This document shows, in pieces, positions 17,395-25,688 of a stretch of DNA of 64,000 nucleotides. The translations under genes were made by a program, and so were the position numbers. Source of the stretch: Paraburkholderia sp. D15 (GTDB taxonomy: Bacteria > Pseudomonadota > Gammaproteobacteria > Burkholderiales > Burkholderiaceae); the NCBI RefSeq assembly GCF_029910215.1, contig NZ_CP110397.1:310001-374000 (forward strand). Reading direction: 5' to 3'. The stretch's first letter is position 1. The number at the start of each line of letters is the position of its first letter. A model generated the notes under the pieces. The model was not told where the DNA came from. It ran no database searches and saw only the letters and a list, made by a program, of their open reading frames with translations.

Positions 17395-18161
17395 GCGGCG
17401 GCTACTCCGGGGGCTCGTCGGTCGGCGCGTCGGCGGCTGGCGAAGGTCAAACGACCGTTGTAGGGTCCAGGCAAGGTCTGTCGCCTGAGGAGAAGCAGAA
17501 GCTCTGCGATCTTATGTGTAAATGCGGGCGCATCGGCGTGATTTATCCCACGAAAACCGGAAGTCGGGTTTTAAGGCAAAAGTGTGTCGCGCAACGGTTG
17601 GACGCTGACAACAGTGTTTCAAAAGCAATGACAGGCAAGCCGACTGAATACATGCCGGAGGTCGCCTATGATATGAGTCCGAAACCTCCGGAACCCCCTG
17701 TGCCGATCATGTCCGACCATGACCCTCTCACGCGGCATAGTTCGATGATCGACTGGATTCGCAGTCAATGGCCCGGCGGAATGGGTGGGTACGTCAAGGG
17801 AAAAAAAGCTGGGCTCGATCAGATTCGACGTCCCGATGTGGTGATCGTCAACGATCCAAACCAGCCGCCGGTCCAGTCCAACATCAAGGCGGTCGTTGAA
17901 ATGAAATTCGACGACGAATTTGGCTACGGCCAGGAAATGTCGTATCGCCGGATTGCCGGCGATAAGAGCAAATACGTCGCGTTGAAACGGGCGGATTGTG
18001 GATGCGGCGACGACGACCCGCAGAAAACGACGGCCCGTTCTGCAAAAACGCAAACAGATATGGATGAACTTTTCGGTAACAAGGCAGGTGGGCTTAACGC
18101 GAGCGGCCCATTCGGCCTGCCATCGATACCGCCGGTTAGCCCCGGCGCTGCTTTCCCCTGA
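17391..18161 (+). CDS. T6SS nuclease effector with VRR-Nuc (PD-(D/E)XK) domain
   Basis: A 256-residue protein. The C-terminal half has the VRR-Nuc pattern: RRPDVVIVND (Asp149), VVEMKFDDE (Glu170, Lys172), then GQEMSYRRI (Gln181, Tyr185). This is the PD-(D/E)XK active site of the TseV-type DNase effectors delivered by T6SS. The N-terminal half has a Cys-rich motif (CDLMCKCG) and a proline-rich linker. It is encoded directly after a PAAR gene and before a DUF3396 gene, the known effector-immunity arrangement. The residue match to VRR-Nuc is direct; toxicity is inferred from family and context. Confidence 0.82.
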   Translation: MSGGYSGGSSVGASAAGEGQTTVVGSRQGLSPEEKQKLCDLMCKCGRIGVIYPTKTGSRVLRQKCVAQRLDADNSVSKAMTGKPTEYMPEVAYDMSPKPPEPPVPIMSDHDPLTRHSSMIDWIRSQWPGGMGGYVKGKKAGLDQIRRPDVVIVNDPNQPPVQSNIKAVVEMKFDDEFGYGQEMSYRRIAGDKSKYVALKRADCGCGDDDPQKTTARSAKTQTDMDELFGNKAGGLNASGPFGLPSIPPVSPGAAFP

Positions 18162-18166
18162 AGATC

Positions 18167-19273
18167 ATGACAAAAGACGAACTCACGGCATGGGCGCACG
18201 ACCCTCGACGGCAAGACACGCTGCCATTTGGCTTGTATGAAGAACCCTACCAAAAGGCGATTGTCGGTGCAGCTCTCGTTATACGCGGCGTAATTTATTT
18301 CGCGGGTGGGCACACAAAACCCGTTCGCGAAACTCTCGTTCAGTGCTACGAGCGATATATGAAGGCAATTGAACAGTATGCCGAAGTATTTGCCGAGGCA
18401 GCAGAAGCCCCCGCCTTGAAGACAAGCCCTATGCGCTGGTTTTACGAGGAAGGAAAAAAACCGGTTGAATTTTCCAAAGCGCGAAAATTTCCCGTCCTCG
18501 CGCGTAGCCAGCCGGGCAGCGCGCTACTCGTATCTAAAACGACCAGCGCCCAACACAAGTTCGCATCCGGCTTCTTTGCATTCGGCGTGTTCTGTTTCGA
18601 AGACTGGCAGGCGGACTATGGCCTCGACACGATCGAATTCAGTGTGCCGCGCAGGTTCCTGCAATTATGCCCAGGTGTGTTCGAAGAGCTATTCGCTGCA
18701 TTCGTTGAGTCTCTTCCGACCAGATGGGGGCACGCCGGTCTTGGCGTCAATCTACCTCCTACGGAGCGGGAACCCAACGAAGCGAGTGAATATTTCTGGG
18801 CAAGACTGTACGGGCCAGGCATCGACGTGGGTGATCCGATGGGCCAGGAAACAGTGACAATGCACGGTCGGATCAAGTCCGTTGACTGGCTCACCGCAAT
18901 TGACGCAGATTTTGTTCGTCGCGTCGGTGGTGCTGACAGGCTCATGCTGCCGCCGGACTGGTTTCGGAAAACAACGTTGCGTAGTGGTGGCCTGATTATC
19001 CAGGCTGGCCCTGAGCCGGCTGCGGGCGTACTGAAGGGTAACGGCGTTCCTCCCGGCCCTCCCGCCGCGTACGTTCTGTTGAATCAGGCGTTACGGCCAA
19101 TCGTGGCGGACACTGCGGACATTCTGCAAAGCGGTACAGTGAACAGTACGGCTCCCGTACTCAACACGCGTGTGGCGACTGAAGCGTGGCTGAGGCGATT
19201 CGACGTTCCCGCTGACAGCATCAACCGCTATTGGATCGAATTGCACAGAACACCAAAATTGTCATCAAACTGA
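18167..19273 (+). CDS. DUF3396 T6SS immunity protein (TsiV-like)
   Basis: A 368-residue protein starting 5 nt after the effector stop. It shows the DUF3396 pattern: FSVPRRFLQLCPGVFEEL, RWGHAGLGVNLP, YGPGIDVGDPMG, and the late GGLIIQAGPEPAAGV. Members of this family neutralise VRR-Nuc effectors in other bacteria by blocking the nuclease. No signal peptide is visible, which fits immunity against a cytoplasmic DNase. A second, broken relative lies at 49976-50350. Confidence 0.85.
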   Translation: MTKDELTAWAHDPRRQDTLPFGLYEEPYQKAIVGAALVIRGVIYFAGGHTKPVRETLVQCYERYMKAIEQYAEVFAEAAEAPALKTSPMRWFYEEGKKPVEFSKARKFPVLARSQPGSALLVSKTTSAQHKFASGFFAFGVFCFEDWQADYGLDTIEFSVPRRFLQLCPGVFEELFAAFVESLPTRWGHAGLGVNLPPTEREPNEASEYFWARLYGPGIDVGDPMGQETVTMHGRIKSVDWLTAIDADFVRRVGGADRLMLPPDWFRKTTLRSGGLIIQAGPEPAAGVLKGNGVPPGPPAAYVLLNQALRPIVADTADILQSGTVNSTAPVLNTRVATEAWLRRFDVPADSINRYWIELHRTPKLSSN

Positions 19274-19395
19274 TAGAAAATTATCGCTCAGGCTGCGTCG
19301 TGCCTGCACGCACAGGACGACGTAACGCAATGGACGCTGCCATCGGAACGGCTTGCGCACGCTCGATGTGGAAACGCCGCTGCTTCAGAGACGGT

Positions 19396-19821
19396 TTAAT
19401 TGCTTACTTCGCGCAGAAGAAGCAGAAGCCTGTCCAGGGACTGAGCTTTCTGGCAGTAAGCATCGAAGCCTGCCGATATTGCGGGTTTGACGATCGTTCC
19501 CTCGTCCTGAGCGGTGAACGCGATGATGACCGCGTCCCTTGTTTGTGGTGTCTGACGCAGCAGCCGGGCAACGGCAAAACCGTCCATTCCCGGCATATTG
19601 ATGTCCAGGAGCGCAATCTGTGGCGCTTCGAGTGCAACCGCAGTAGCTACTTCCGCACCGCTGACGACGAACTGCGTGCCGTAGCCCGAAAGCGAGAGGA
19701 ACGTGGCAATCGCCTCCGCGCCGTCGCGATAGTCATCGACGACCAGTATGTGAACCGGCAAAAGGACCGGTGGCCTCACCGAGCGTCCAGTCCAGCGTGT
19801 GATACGGGAAAATAGAGGCAT
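19396..19821 (-). CDS. Receiver-only response regulator, copy A
   Basis: A 141-residue single receiver domain: the acidic pair is Asp29-Asp30 (VVDDYRD), the phospho-acceptor Asp73 (LLDINMPGMDG), with Thr103 and Lys125 after it. No output domain follows. Such proteins relay phosphate or act by protein contact. It is divergent from the kinase gene with 131 nt between them, so the two likely form a signalling pair. The copy at 49428 differs at only a few residues (for example ALEAP/ALETP). Confidence 0.88.
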   Translation of the reverse strand: MPLFSRITRWTGRSVRPPVLLPVHILVVDDYRDGAEAIATFLSLSGYGTQFVVSGAEVATAVALEAPQIALLDINMPGMDGFAVARLLRQTPQTRDAVIIAFTAQDEGTIVKPAISAGFDAYCQKAQSLDRLLLLLREVSN

Positions 19822-19952
19822 GTGTGGTTAGAATATTTAGCGGTCTCACAGCGGGACTATAGCGCGCAACGCCCGTACCAGGCGCCATTCTGACGACAGA
19901 CTGCGCACGAACGCTCGCGCCGCACCCTGTCTGCCTTCGCAACGAGGATTCG

Positions 19953-21089
19953 ATGACCCTGTCAGACTTTATCGACTCGCATCTTGAGGCACTAATTGAT
20001 GACTGGACCGCTTACGCGCGGGCACTCAGTCCCGCAGAAAGCCAGCTTACAGACGAACAGCTCCGCAATTCGGCGCGCAACCTGTTGACGGGCATCGCGG
20101 CAGATATGCGCGAACTTCAGACCGCCCGGCAGGCGGTTGAAAAGTCGCATGGCGACCGGCCGTCCCCCAATTCAGCGTTTAATTACGTTGGACGCCAGCA
20201 CGCAGACGACCGTCTGGCCCACGGCTTTGATGTCAATGACGTTGTGGCTGAGTTTCGGGCGCTACGGGCCAGCGTCCTACGGAGATGGCAGGCGGAATGC
20301 CTCATCGACGCCGCAAGCTTTCACGAGATGATCCGTTTCAACGAAGCGGTCGATCAGATGGTTGCGGAGTCGGTGCGACGGCACTCGCAGCGCTCCGAAC
20401 GCATCCGGGATCTGTTTGCCGGCGTGCTTGCTCATGATCTGCGCTCTCCGGTCGGCGCGATACTGAACTCGATACAGGCGGTTCAGCTCGACAAGAAACT
20501 CTCGTCTACGAGTCTTCGGGCGATCACCATTGCGCTAGCCAGCGCCATCAGGGCGAAACGGCTGGTTGATGACCTCTTTATCTTTGCGCGCGCGCGCCTC
20601 GGCTCCGCGCTTCCCGTGGAGCTGACGCAGCAGGATATGGGACGCATCTGTGAAGGGGCGCTCGAAGAGGTGCGCGCCTCGCATCCAGACGCAAGTATCC
20701 GGCTGCAACTCAAAGGCGAACTCAGCGGCGTGTGGGATGGTGCAAGGATAGGGCAGCTATTCGTCAACCTGCTGACCAATGCCGTCCAGCACGGTTCGGC
20801 GGACGTGATTCTGCATGCAGATGGCAGCGTCACCGATAAGGTGACTGTTGCCGTTTGGAATGGCGGCGACCCGATACCGGAGCAGGCGCTTCCGACCATT
20901 TTCAATCCCTTAACCCGTGTGAGTCTGGAGCGCGAGCAAGGGAGCAAACCGTCTGGCCTTGGGCTCGGTCTTTTCATTTGTCGCTGCATTGCCGAGGCTC
21001 ATGCAGGAACAATCACTGCGGAATCGAACACGGACGGAACCGTCTTCAAGGTCCAGATCCCCTGTTTTCCAGCCGATCGCGCTGACTGA
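19953..21089 (+). CDS. Soluble sensor histidine kinase with RsbRD-like N-terminus, copy A
   Basis: A 378-residue kinase with no membrane helix. Residues 1 to about 140 resemble the RsbRD N-terminal domain (LIDDWTAYARALSPAE, LRNSARNLLTGIAADMREL). HisKA follows with His161 in VLAHDLRSPVGAI. The HATPase domain has NLLTNAVQHGS and GLGLGLFICRCIAEAHAGT. GAGG lies before the ATG. It should phosphorylate the divergent receiver; the signal is unknown. Codons 20249-20291 differ synonymously from copy B at 13 positions while the protein is unchanged there. Confidence 0.9.
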   Translation: MTLSDFIDSHLEALIDDWTAYARALSPAESQLTDEQLRNSARNLLTGIAADMRELQTARQAVEKSHGDRPSPNSAFNYVGRQHADDRLAHGFDVNDVVAEFRALRASVLRRWQAECLIDAASFHEMIRFNEAVDQMVAESVRRHSQRSERIRDLFAGVLAHDLRSPVGAILNSIQAVQLDKKLSSTSLRAITIALASAIRAKRLVDDLFIFARARLGSALPVELTQQDMGRICEGALEEVRASHPDASIRLQLKGELSGVWDGARIGQLFVNLLTNAVQHGSADVILHADGSVTDKVTVAVWNGGDPIPEQALPTIFNPLTRVSLEREQGSKPSGLGLGLFICRCIAEAHAGTITAESNTDGTVFKVQIPCFPADRAD

Positions 21090-21110
21090 CTATCTGGGTC
21101 AGCGCGTCGG

Positions 21111-21356
21111 TCAAGGGCGGTGGTGGTAGGCCGGTGGTCCGGCGGACGCGACCAGCGCGCCCGCGCGCCACATTCGGGGCAGCTCGACGACAAGCGCACG
21201 CCAGCGCGCCAGAACGTCCGGGAATTTACCTTCGCGTTTTGACCGGCGTATCTTGTCGACGACGTTCCAGCCGCGCACGTACAGCGCGAAACTCCGCTGG
21301 CTGGAAAGATAGTGCGAGGCGTGCACACCGACCCAGGCGAGCAGTTCAGCGGGCAA
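21111..21356 (-). CDS. Hypothetical small protein
   Basis: About 80 residues containing SQRSFALYVRGWNVVDKIRR and FPDVLARWRALVVELPRMWR. I do not recognise a characterised family. No ATG is in frame; a TTG at 21356 is the only visible choice, and codons just upstream (IEPDPAAPDV) also look coded. It follows the HTH gene on the same strand, so the two probably form an operon. A shortened, diverged piece of the same gene lies at 47991-48140 in the second copy. Confidence 0.5.
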   Translation of the reverse strand: MPAELLAWVGVHASHYLSSQRSFALYVRGWNVVDKIRRSKREGKFPDVLARWRALVVELPRMWRAGALVASAGPPAYHHRP

Positions 21357-21401
21357 GACATCAGGCGCTGCGGGGTCGGGCTCGATGTTGGCGATGACGG
21401 A

Positions 21402-21644
21402 TCAATCGTCTGCTGCGGCCGGATGCGCGGGAGTAGCCTGAGATTGAGCTTGGGGTGACGTGGCCTCGCGTGCCAGCAGCCGAAGCAGTTCAATGCGGTG
21501 CCAGGGGATCGGCGAGCGGCCGGCGATGTAGTTGCGGATGGTTCGCGAGCAGCAGCGCAGTTTTCGGGCGACTTCGGCGATGGAAAGACCGCCAGTCAAC
21601 GCCAGAAACTCATGCAGGCCGCCATGTCGTTGCTTTGCGAACAC
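21402..21644 (-). CDS. Helix-turn-helix protein
   Basis: About 80 residues with LSIAEVARKLRCCSRTIRNY, a clear helix-turn-helix, then GRSPIPWHRIELLRLLAREA. The frame opens at 21704 without ATG; a GTG at 21644 is a plausible start. It is a small Cro/XRE-like or transposase-type DNA-binding protein. The ISNCY element sits about 140 nt upstream of its start, in its promoter region. Confidence 0.55.
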   Translation of the reverse strand: MFAKQRHGGLHEFLALTGGLSIAEVARKLRCCSRTIRNYIAGRSPIPWHRIELLRLLAREATSPQAQSQATPAHPAAADD

Positions 21645-21784
21645 CTGGGAACCCCGTGAAGTCTGAAGGGCGCGCAATCTAACGTAAACATTACAAATCT
21701 GCAAAATGCGATACGAATTGTAAGAAACGTAGAACCGAGGGTAGCGAGATCATTTGACATAATGGTTTTTATCGTATTTTTAAT

Positions 21785-23378
21785 TGTTAGTCCAAAGTTC
21801 AGATGTCGTGTTTCCGCTAAATTGAAATGTCGTGTTTGCGGGTTCAGGCTGGTGGCCAGCTTTGCTTGAGGGGCGCTGGCCATGAACGCAACTGGGACGA
21901 TCACCATGTCGATGACCGAGCTGGACCGGTTGAAGGTGGTACAGGCCGTTTGCGAGCGGCGTCTGAAGCCCGGCCAGGCGGCGGACCGGCTGGCGTTGAG
22001 CGTGCGTCAGGTCGAGCGGCTGGTGCAGCGCTACCAGGCCGCAGGTGTGGCCGGACTGGTGTCTGGCAGACGTGGGCGCCCGGGCAACCATCAGTTATCC
22101 GATGGCGTGGCGCGACGCGCGCTGGCCATCATTCGCGAGCGCTACGCGGATTTCGGGCCGACACTTGCGTGTGAGAAGCTGCGGGAATGTCACGGCATCG
22201 GTCTGTCGGTCGAGACGGTGCGCGCGCTGATGATTGCTGCTGGTCTGTGGATTCCCCGCAGGGACCGGCCGCCCAAGGTGTACCAGCCGCGCAACCGCCG
22301 CGCGTGCCAGGGTGAACTGATCCAGATCGATGGCAGCGACCACCGCTGGTTCGAGGACCGGGCGCCGGCCTGCACGCTGCTGGTGTTCATCGACGATGCA
22401 ACGGGTCGGCTGATGACCCTGCACTTCACGGCGACCGAGTCGACCTTCAGCTATTTCGAGGCATTGCATAAGTATCTGGGTACACACGGCAAGCCGGTCG
22501 CGTTCTACAGCGACAAGGCCAGCGTCTTTTATGTGAAGGGTCGCTCGGAGACCGCGGGCAAAGGCGTCACGCAGTTCGGCCGCGCACTGTACGAGCTCAA
22601 CATCGAGACTTTCTGTGCGAACACGAGCCAGGCCAAGGGGCGTGTCGAGCGGGCCAACCTGACGCTGCAGGACCGTCTGGTAAAAGAGTTGAGGCTGCGC
22701 GGCATCAGTTCGCGGGAGCTGGCCAATGCGTATGTGCCCTCCTTCATCGCGGACTTCAACCGGCGATTCGGCAAGCCCCCGAAGAGCGACCATAACGCGC
22801 ATCGGCCGGTGCGTGATGACGAGGACCTGAGGCAGATCCTCGCCTATCGCGTGGCGCGCAAGGTCACGCATTCGCTCACCGTGCAGTACGACCGCGTGAT
22901 GTACCTGCTGGAGGACACGCTGGCCAATCGTCGCCTGATCCATGAATACGTGGAAGTCGTCGAGTATCCGGATGGCAGCATCGAGGTGCAGGCCGATGGG
23001 CGTGTCCTGCCGTATCGCGAGTATGACCGGATCACAAACATTGACCAGGGGGCGGAAGTCGATAACAAGCGGCTCGCGAGTGTGCTGGAGGTAGCCCGTT
23101 GCGTGCAGGCGATGCGTGACGATCGGCGTGCAGCCGGTTCACCCTCACGCACGCACATTGGTGAAGCGGTGCGGGCGAAGAAAGCGCTCATCGGGCTGAA
23201 GAAGCAGCGGGCCATTGAGCTTGCCGACATCAATGAAGCTGTCTGTCAGGTCGGTACAAAAACAAGGCGGCAACGGGGGGCGGCTGCGCCGCCCCACCCC
23301 AAAAACACAAGAATAGGTACAGCAAAACACGACATTTCAATTTAGCGCAGACCACGACATTTGAACTTGGCGGAGACA
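21785..23378 (+). mobile_element. ISNCY-type insertion sequence with 5-bp target duplication (1594 bp)
   Basis: Both ends begin TGT and share AAGTTCA(G/A)ATGTCGTG, followed by a second internal motif AATTGAAATGTCGTG, giving two transposase-binding-like boxes per end. The flanks carry an exact TTAAT direct repeat (21780-21784 and 23379-23383), the target-site duplication. One intact transposase gene lies inside. Insertion is therefore recent and simple. Confidence 0.88.
21882..23345 (+). CDS. ISNCY/IS481-like transposase (DDE, integrase core)
   Basis: A 487-residue protein. The N-terminal helix-turn-helix is ERRLKPGQAADRLALSVRQVERLV. The DDE core has Asp in LIQIDGSDHRWFED, Asp in VAFYSDKASVFYV, and Glu in AKGRVERANLTLQDRL. 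A C-terminal beta-rich domain and a basic tail follow. It catalyses transposition of the surrounding element. Confidence 0.9.
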   Translation: MNATGTITMSMTELDRLKVVQAVCERRLKPGQAADRLALSVRQVERLVQRYQAAGVAGLVSGRRGRPGNHQLSDGVARRALAIIRERYADFGPTLACEKLRECHGIGLSVETVRALMIAAGLWIPRRDRPPKVYQPRNRRACQGELIQIDGSDHRWFEDRAPACTLLVFIDDATGRLMTLHFTATESTFSYFEALHKYLGTHGKPVAFYSDKASVFYVKGRSETAGKGVTQFGRALYELNIETFCANTSQAKGRVERANLTLQDRLVKELRLRGISSRELANAYVPSFIADFNRRFGKPPKSDHNAHRPVRDDEDLRQILAYRVARKVTHSLTVQYDRVMYLLEDTLANRRLIHEYVEVVEYPDGSIEVQADGRVLPYREYDRITNIDQGAEVDNKRLASVLEVARCVQAMRDDRRAAGSPSRTHIGEAVRAKKALIGLKKQRAIELADINEAVCQVGTKTRRQRGAAAPPHPKNTRIGTAKHDISI

Positions 23379-23594
23379 TTAATGAGGGTGCGATGCTATA
23401 ATCAAGACGACTCTGGCCTAGGCCGCGCTTGTCGACTGCCGGCTCTCCCGGGATAATTTCCTTTCGGGCGCGACAGCCGGTGCCTGCCAACGAAACGCAC
23501 GACCATAGATCTGGGCACGCCCGCGTGGGCTGAAGACTATCGTCAATGGTTCGCCGGGCTCAAGCAGCGGGTCGAGCGCGCGCGGCAGCGCGCC

Positions 23595-24548
23595 ATGGCC
23601 AGCGCAAACCGTGAGCCGGTCGCGCTGTACTGGCAGATTGGTTGCGACATTCTCGACCGGCAACAGAAACAAGGGTGGGGTGCGGGCGTCGTCGACCAGC
23701 TCGCGCGCGATCTCAATGCAGCATTTCCCGACATGCGCGGGTTTTCGCCGCGCAACCTCAAGTACATGCGCGCCCTCGCGCAAGCGTTTCCGCAGCCGGA
23801 ATTTGTGCAACAACCCGTTGCACAATTACCGTGGTCGCATATTGTGACGCTGCTCGACAAGCTTGACGACACCTCGCAGCGGCTCTGGTACGCGGAAAAG
23901 TCGCTCGAGCACGGCTGGTCGCGCAGCGTGCTGACCATGCAGATCGAGACAGCCGCCCATGCGCGTGGCGGCAACGCTGTGACGAATTTCGCCGACCGGT
24001 TGCCGCCACCGCAGTCCGATCTCGCTCGCGACGCCCTCAAGGACCCTTATATCTTCGATTTCCTCGGCCTGACCGAGAATGCCCAGGAGCGCGACGTCGA
24101 GCGCGCGCTCACCCAGCACATCACCCGCTTCCTGCTCGAACTGGGCGCCGGCTTTGCGTTCGTGGGGCGTCAGTACCGGCTGGACGTCGGCGGCGAGGAG
24201 TTTTTCGTCAACCTGCTCTTTTACCATCTGAAGCTACGCTGCTATGTCGTCGTCGAACTGAAAACGACGCCGTTCAAGCCCGAATACGCGGGGCAACTGA
24301 ACTTCTACCTGTCCGCAATCGATGCCCAGGTCAAGTCGGCCGAAGACCAGCCGACCATCGGCCTGCTGCTGTGCAAGGAAAAGAACCGGCTCGTGGCGGA
24401 ATATGCGCTGCGCGGCGTGACCAACCCGATGGGCGTAGCCGAATATCAGCTTTTGCGCGATGTGCCTGAATCGCTGGAAAGCGGTCTGCCATCAATCGAT
24501 CAGATCGAGGCGGAACTCCGGCCCGATCTGCCCGATGCACAGGAGTAG
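23595..24548 (+). CDS. YhcG/DUF1016-family PD-(D/E)XK nuclease, possibly 5' truncated
   Basis: A 317-residue protein with the DUF1016 N-terminal domain (EPVALYWQIGCDILDRQQKQGWG, GFSPRNLKYMRALAQAF, LPWSHIVTLLDKL). The C-terminal YhcG nuclease-like domain carries GQYRLDVGGEEFFVNLLFY (read here as RQYRLDVGG) and VVVELKTTPFKPEYAGQLNFYL, an ExK-type active site. The coding pattern continues upstream of the ATG (WAEDYRQWFAGLKQRVERAR) to a stop at 23454 without an ATG. The normal start has therefore been lost, or a rare start is used. Family members are found near restriction and toxin loci. Confidence 0.82.
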   Translation: MASANREPVALYWQIGCDILDRQQKQGWGAGVVDQLARDLNAAFPDMRGFSPRNLKYMRALAQAFPQPEFVQQPVAQLPWSHIVTLLDKLDDTSQRLWYAEKSLEHGWSRSVLTMQIETAAHARGGNAVTNFADRLPPPQSDLARDALKDPYIFDFLGLTENAQERDVERALTQHITRFLLELGAGFAFVGRQYRLDVGGEEFFVNLLFYHLKLRCYVVVELKTTPFKPEYAGQLNFYLSAIDAQVKSAEDQPTIGLLLCKEKNRLVAEYALRGVTNPMGVAEYQLLRDVPESLESGLPSIDQIEAELRPDLPDAQE

Positions 24549-24996
24549 TGATCAGCCCGGATGACTCAGGACGTGCATCCATCGTTCTGATCCGTGCCTA
24601 TGTACCTGCGCTGCCTGTCCCGCCAGACTGCTGCTTCGCTTCAGCCACCAATTCCTTGCGCGCCTCAATGCCAGCAGCCGTGAACGCGGTTACGGAAACC
24701 AACTGCTCAGCGGGGACGTCCAGATGGGGATTCCGTGCAAATCAACAGAGCAACCCTACAACGAGGTCTATCAGTTCCTAACTGCGTTGCTGTATAAATT
24801 TACAACTGCGCGCGACATACCTTGACGCTCCCCCTGCCCCATGCTGGCATAAAATCAGCGCAGCCCGCAGAAACGCCGGCGCATTTGCGCAATGTTTGGA
24901 TATCAACAATCGTGCCGTCGATCACGGGTGCGGAGTCACCGTTTGGCACAATACCTTCCAACGCACTTCCAACGCCCAGAAACGGAGGACCGGCAG
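24549..24996. other. Intergenic stretch with a minus-strand gene remnant
   Basis: On the minus strand, about 24590-24735 reads like a protein C-terminus (NPHLDVPAEQLVSVTAFTAA, then AKQQSGGTGSAGT and stop), but it has a stop only a few codons upstream and no start. It looks like a fragment of an unidentified gene. The rest precedes the XRE gene and shows nothing else clear. Confidence 0.35.
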
Positions 24997-25461
24997 ATGA
25001 GCGATAGACAAGCCAACGATAAAACACCATGGTTCCCACCTTCATCGAAGCCTGTGCGCAAGGGGCTCTACGAGAGCCACTGGTTGATTGGATCGCAGAC
25101 CAGATTGCGGTTTTGGGATGGGGTTTTCTGGCAAGTGGACGGGCAGGTATGTAGCGAACAGGACCTCACATGGCGAGGCCGCGCTTGTCCCGATAGAGAC
25201 TATGTTGTAGACGACGTTTCAGTCCATTTCACAGAGAGCCCGTCAATTCCGCAGAATATAAGGAACGCGGTTGCGGGTGGCATAACGCCGGCGAAAGCAT
25301 GGCGCCAGCATCTTGGACTGAAGCAGGCTGAAGTTGCCGCCCGCATAGGCATCAGTAGGCCAGGCTACGCATTTCTCGAGCGAAAAAAGCGGCTAAGTGA
25401 GCGCACGCGAGCAAGCGTCGCTGCCGCGTTCGGTATTGCAGCGGAACAATTAGATTTGTGA
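24997..25461 (+). CDS. XRE-family transcriptional regulator
   Basis: A 154-residue protein. The N-terminal part (WFPPSSKPVRKGLYESHWLI, RLRFWDGVFWQVDGQ) is a small beta-rich domain. The C-terminal helix-turn-helix is WRQHLGLKQAEVAARIGISR followed by GYAFLERKKRLSE. The frame opens at 24892, but the ATG at 24997 has GGAGG upstream. It is convergent with the response regulator gene. Target unknown. Confidence 0.75.
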   Translation: MSDRQANDKTPWFPPSSKPVRKGLYESHWLIGSQTRLRFWDGVFWQVDGQVCSEQDLTWRGRACPDRDYVVDDVSVHFTESPSIPQNIRNAVAGGITPAKAWRQHLGLKQAEVAARIGISRPGYAFLERKKRLSERTRASVAAAFGIAAEQLDL

Positions 25462-25688
25462 ATGGAATTACTTTTGATCGCAAGTGATTCCTGCCGCGTG
25501 AGGATCCGAGCAAATGGCGGCGATCGTATAGTTGGTTCTTGATGTTGAGGGGCGGCCAAGGGCGCGTAATCCGGATTGTGCGCCAATCCCCAACGTGAGC
25601 GGCACCGCCTTGCGGTTAATGGTCACCGCATCAATCAAAGGCCTTGCGATTTGCAAAGATCATATATCAAAGCAACTTTGCATCGCCC

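Larger units (their letters stand above)
19273..21308 (+). repeat. Large inverted duplication, copy A
   Basis: This region matches 47991-49978 in inverted orientation. The receiver gene, the intergenic region and the kinase gene are nearly identical. The outer flanks (the 3' end of the DUF3396 gene on one side, the small gene after the kinase on the other) are recognisably related but clearly more diverged. The gradient suggests recombination or gene conversion over the centre rather than one simple recent duplication. Confidence 0.9.

Noticed and set aside
22095..22943. Long open frame antisense to the ISNCY transposase
   Set aside because: It is a shadow created by the codon bias of the real transposase gene and has no ribosome-binding site or domain.
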